Of a DNA stretch of 35,762 bases, positions 33,637 through 35,762 are shown one piece after another (position 1 is the stretch's first letter; each line of letters opens with the position of its first letter). The notes beneath the pieces were generated by a model. It made no database searches, was not told the origin of the DNA, and worked only from the letters and a program-made list of their open reading frames with translations. Source of the stretch: CAZSVE01 sp964610175. Its GTDB lineage: Bacteria; Pseudomonadota; Gammaproteobacteria; HK1. The stretch covers positions 1 through 35,762 of the forward strand of contig CAZSVE010000026.1 of NCBI GenBank assembly GCA_964610175.1. The letters are read 5' to 3'. Made by a program: the position numbers and the translations under genes.

Positions 33637-34359
33637 CTAAACCATTGAAAACGAGGAATCCACCAACCAGTCAAAAATATCCCGCGGTGAAGAAAACACA
33701 TAATCCGCACCCCACCTCTCCGGTTCCTCGCTCGATGAAACATAACCGAAAAGCGCCACTGCGGTATGCATACCTGCACGCAGACCCGCTTCGATATCCC
33801 TAGCCGCATCGCCGATATACAAACAATGCTTCGGAATCGTCCCGAGTTGCCGACAAGCAAACAATAGCGGATCGGGATAGGGCTTGCGATGCACCGTCGT
33901 ATCCCCACTTACAATACAGGCAGCACGATGAGCAAGACCAAGAGCCGCCATCAGTGGATTTGCCAACCAACCGCTTTTATTGGTAACGACGCCCCAAAGC
34001 ATGGTACGCACTTCGATTTGCGCCAACACCCTTTCCATGCCGGGAAACAAACGAGTATGGTTCGCGATATTGTCACGATACGCGTTCAGGAATCGTTCGA
34101 ACAATCTGGCAAAACCGGGGCCTTCTGGTGTAATTCCGAATCCCCGTTGCACCATGGCACGCCCTCCGTGGGAAACAAGTGGACGAATATCACCCAGAGA
34201 CAGCAACGGTTTATCACCACCTTCTTCCACAATCACCTGGTTAAGGGCAAAGAGTAGATCCGGAGCTGTATCCACCAACGTACCATCCAAATCGAACAAG
34301 ATAGCACGAAACTCACCAAGCAAATTCGTACGGCTACGATGTGCGCTAAACTCCTCCAT
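33637..34359 (-). CDS. mupP: MupP, MurNAc-6-phosphate phosphatase (HAD family; Gph-like)
   Basis: The 240-residue protein is a haloacid dehalogenase-type phosphatase with motif I DLDGTLVDT at 23-31, motif II VVTNKS, a lysine in HRKPYPDP, and motif IV IGDAARDIEAG. By sequence it could equally be called phosphoglycolate phosphatase. The name MupP is favoured because it sits between ubiG and yciK, as in Pseudomonas, where MupP dephosphorylates MurNAc-6-phosphate in the cell-wall recycling route that feeds MurNAc to AmgK and MurU. Those partner genes are not in the window. The ATG is seven bases after GAG. Confidence 0.82.
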   Translation of the reverse strand: MEEFSAHRSRTNLLGEFRAILFDLDGTLVDTAPDLLFALNQVIVEEGGDKPLLSLGDIRPLVSHGGRAMVQRGFGITPEGPGFARLFERFLNAYRDNIANHTRLFPGMERVLAQIEVRTMLWGVVTNKSGWLANPLMAALGLAHRAACIVSGDTTVHRKPYPDPLLFACRQLGTIPKHCLYIGDAARDIEAGLRAGMHTAVALFGYVSSSEEPERWGADYVFSSPRDIFDWLVDSSFSMV

Positions 34360-34686
34360 GTTGTCTCAAAGTTCCTGCAACGATCCACGGCCAATATGGT
34401 TCAATCCACGATCATTTCTATGAATAAATCGAATTTATCCAGAAATCCTTTCTCGCCTCCAATAAGGTAGCCAAAAAGAAAATCTTCGATCGATACTTTC
34501 TCGAACGCGGTGCCTTTATCCCTCATAACGGAAGGATGGTGAAAATGCGATTCAACGCCAATTTCGCTTCACCAATGCTAAATCATGCTTTGTCGGTTCA
34601 AGCACAAGCTTCGCCAGACATCCATGTCTTCTACTCAAGCAAGCACATTGGCTCAGAGAAAGTTCAGCAGACTAGTCAAGCAAAAC
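34360..34686. other. ubiG-mupP intergenic region
   Basis: In Pseudomonas these genes abut; here 327 bp intervene, with repeat A copy 4 in the middle (34537-34617) and a small stem-loop (ATAAAT-CGA-ATTTAT, 34424-34438). No gene is supported. Confidence 0.55.
34537..34617 (-). repeat. Repeat A, copy 4 (inverted, truncated)
   Basis: Read on the minus strand, 'GCGAAGCTTGTGCTTG', 'ACCGACAAAGCATGATTTAG' and 'CATTGGTGAAGCGAAATTGG' match the left and middle of repeat A; the right part is shortened. It shares the TGTGCT variant with copy 5. Confidence 0.6.
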
Positions 34687-35451
34687 CTAACCGGCTATAT
34701 CGCCTCTCACCTGCAACCAAACAATATAGTTGACATCCACATTGGGAGTAAGCTGAAAATATTTAGTCAATGGATTATACGACAAGCCTTGCAACCCTTT
34801 GGTCAGGAGACCTGCGTTGCGGCACCACCCGATCAACTCCGATGGCCGAATGAACTTGGCAAAATCATGTGTACCCTTTGGCAGCAGGCCAAGGAGATAC
34901 TCTCCCGCCAAGATGGCAAACAGCCAAGCCTTCGGGTTCCGATTGATAGTGGAAAAAAAACAACTCCCCCCAGGCCTTACCAGCTTGGCACACGCCTTCA
35001 CGGTAACCGCGGGGTCGGGAATATGCTCCAGAAGTTCCATACAAGTCAGGACATCGTACATCCCCGGTTCCTGTTCCGCTAATGCCTCGGCTGTGATACA
35101 CCGATAATCCACCTCGATACCTGTTTCGATGCGATGCAACTTCGCCACGCGTAATGGCGCCTCGGCCGCATCGATACCGGTAACTTGGGCACCCTTGCTC
35201 ACCATGCTCTCGGCTAGTATCCCACCGCCACAACCCACATCGAGAACCCGCTTCCCCCGTAAACCCACGCTGCGCTCTATGTAATCCAAACGCAGTGGGT
35301 TCAAGGTATGCAATACACGTAGATCGCCCTCCAAATCCCACCAGCGGGAGGCCATCCGGTCGAATTTGGCCACTTCAGACGAATCGATGTTATTTAGATC
35401 GATATTATCGGACGAACCGGCGGTTCTCTCCGCATTCTCTTGATAAGTCAT
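34687..35451 (-). CDS. ubiG: UbiG, ubiquinone O-methyltransferase
   Basis: The 254-residue protein is a class I SAM methyltransferase with motif I VLDVGCGGGILAE (69-81), the MELLEHIPD post-motif block, and the FFSTINRNPKA and LPKGTHDFAKFIRPSEL blocks specific to UbiG. It performs both O-methylation steps of ubiquinone synthesis in the Ubi complex. The N-terminus is a little longer than in E. coli (240). A GGGAA run lies just before the ATG. The gene is followed by mupP and yciK, as in Pseudomonas, but separated by a repeat-bearing gap, and repeat A copy 5 lies 15 bp upstream of its start, so its promoter must lie within or beyond that repeat. Confidence 0.95.
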   Translation of the reverse strand: MTYQENAERTAGSSDNIDLNNIDSSEVAKFDRMASRWWDLEGDLRVLHTLNPLRLDYIERSVGLRGKRVLDVGCGGGILAESMVSKGAQVTGIDAAEAPLRVAKLHRIETGIEVDYRCITAEALAEQEPGMYDVLTCMELLEHIPDPAVTVKACAKLVRPGGSCFFSTINRNPKAWLFAILAGEYLLGLLPKGTHDFAKFIRPSELIGWCRNAGLLTKGLQGLSYNPLTKYFQLTPNVDVNYIVWLQVRGDIAG

Positions 35452-35465
35452 ATTCCCGGCTCAAT

Positions 35466-35570
35466 TTGTTTATTTCCCGCTCATCTTCGCAAATGAGTCG
35501 AGTTCTACAAAACACCCATTTTACTTTACCGATGCTAAACCAGTTTGCCGGTTCGAGCACAAGCCTCGCT
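35466..35570 (-). repeat. Repeat A, copy 5 (inverted), upstream of ubiG
   Basis: On the minus strand this reads 'AGCGAGGCTTGTGCTCG', 'GGTTTAGCATCGGTAAAG', 'AGAACTCGACTCATTTGCG', 'TGAGCGGGAAATAAACAA', nearly full length. On the plus strand it opens a frame starting MSRVLQNTHFTLPMLN, like copies 1-3. Confidence 0.8.
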
Positions 35571-35624
35571 AGTGCAACACCTTCCACTTTACTCGAACCA
35601 ATCGCAAACTTCAGACACATCCCC

Positions 35625-35712
35625 AGCAAGGCTCCGCCTCAGAGCGACGAGTCATGAATTTCCGTAATTATGCTCTTTCCCAAAACCTGACTCACTCATA
35701 AAAATTCTGGCT
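35625..35712 (+). repeat. Repeat A, copy 6 (degenerate), at the right edge
   Basis: 'AGCAAGGCTCCGCCTCAGAG', 'GAGTCATGAATTTCCG' and 'CCTGACTCACTCATAAAAAT' follow the order of repeat A with many changes. It faces copy 5 in the opposite orientation 55 bp away. Nothing else is seen between here and the window end. Confidence 0.5.
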
Positions 35713-35762
35713 ATTCATCAAATCGTGTGGGTAATGTGATTTTAATAACCAAGTAAACTCTC

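Overview
The window reads as chromosome from a sulfur-oxidising gammaproteobacterium. The strongest evidence is a complete, co-oriented reverse dissimilatory sulfite reductase cluster on the minus strand, dsrA-B-E-F-H-C-M-K-L-J-O-P (about 12.1 kb down to 0.28 kb). This is the gene order known from Allochromatium vinosum, and the dsrEFH and dsrL genes mark the oxidative type. The housekeeping genes (glnS, spoT, rpoZ, zapG, the ubiG-mupP-yciK trio, pmbA) are of gammaproteobacterial type. Many intergenic gaps are long and hold dispersed degenerate repeats. That fits a genome of low coding density, such as some thiotrophic symbionts, but the lifestyle is inference only.

Layout. 0.28-12.14 kb (-): the dsr cluster, visibly AT-richer than the rest (hand counts of a few lines give roughly 42% GC against 50-60% further right) and with unusually loose spacing, including 247 bp between dsrA and dsrB and 364 bp between dsrC and dsrM. 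12.3-13.4 kb (+): divergent from dsrA, a small unknown protein and a stand-alone Cas6/Cmx6-like protein, with no other cas gene or CRISPR array in view. 13.4-14.1 kb: non-coding, with a degenerate repeat and an 18-bp perfect palindrome. 14.1-15.5 kb (+): pmbA/tldE. 15.5-16.2 kb: non-coding, with a strong bidirectional terminator. 16.2-22.8 kb (-): glnS, two small membrane proteins, spoT, rpoZ and zapG. 22.8-26.7 kb (-): fxsA, an unknown anchored protein and a YyaL-type thioredoxin-fold protein. 27.1-32.5 kb (-): oadG-like, biotin carrier and oadB subunits of a Na+-pumping decarboxylase, with a Sel1-repeat membrane protein and an exported SH3-vWA protein tightly following oadB. 32.5-35.5 kb (-): yciK, mupP and ubiG.

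How the genes work together. DsrEFH relays persulfide sulfur to DsrC. DsrAB with DsrL oxidises it to sulfite, and DsrMKJOP exchanges electrons with the quinone pool across the membrane. The Na+ decarboxylase subunits couple decarboxylation of a biotin-linked carboxyl group to Na+ export, but the carboxyltransferase (alpha) subunit is not in the window. SpoT and RpoZ belong to the stringent response and transcription. UbiG makes ubiquinone and MupP recycles cell-wall MurNAc-6-phosphate.

Less expected elements are the orphan Cas6-like gene beside dsrA, the Sel1/vWA pair attached to oadB, and a roughly 100-bp repeat present in five to six copies, mostly just upstream of minus-strand genes. No tRNA, rRNA, insertion sequence or CRISPR array was recognised.
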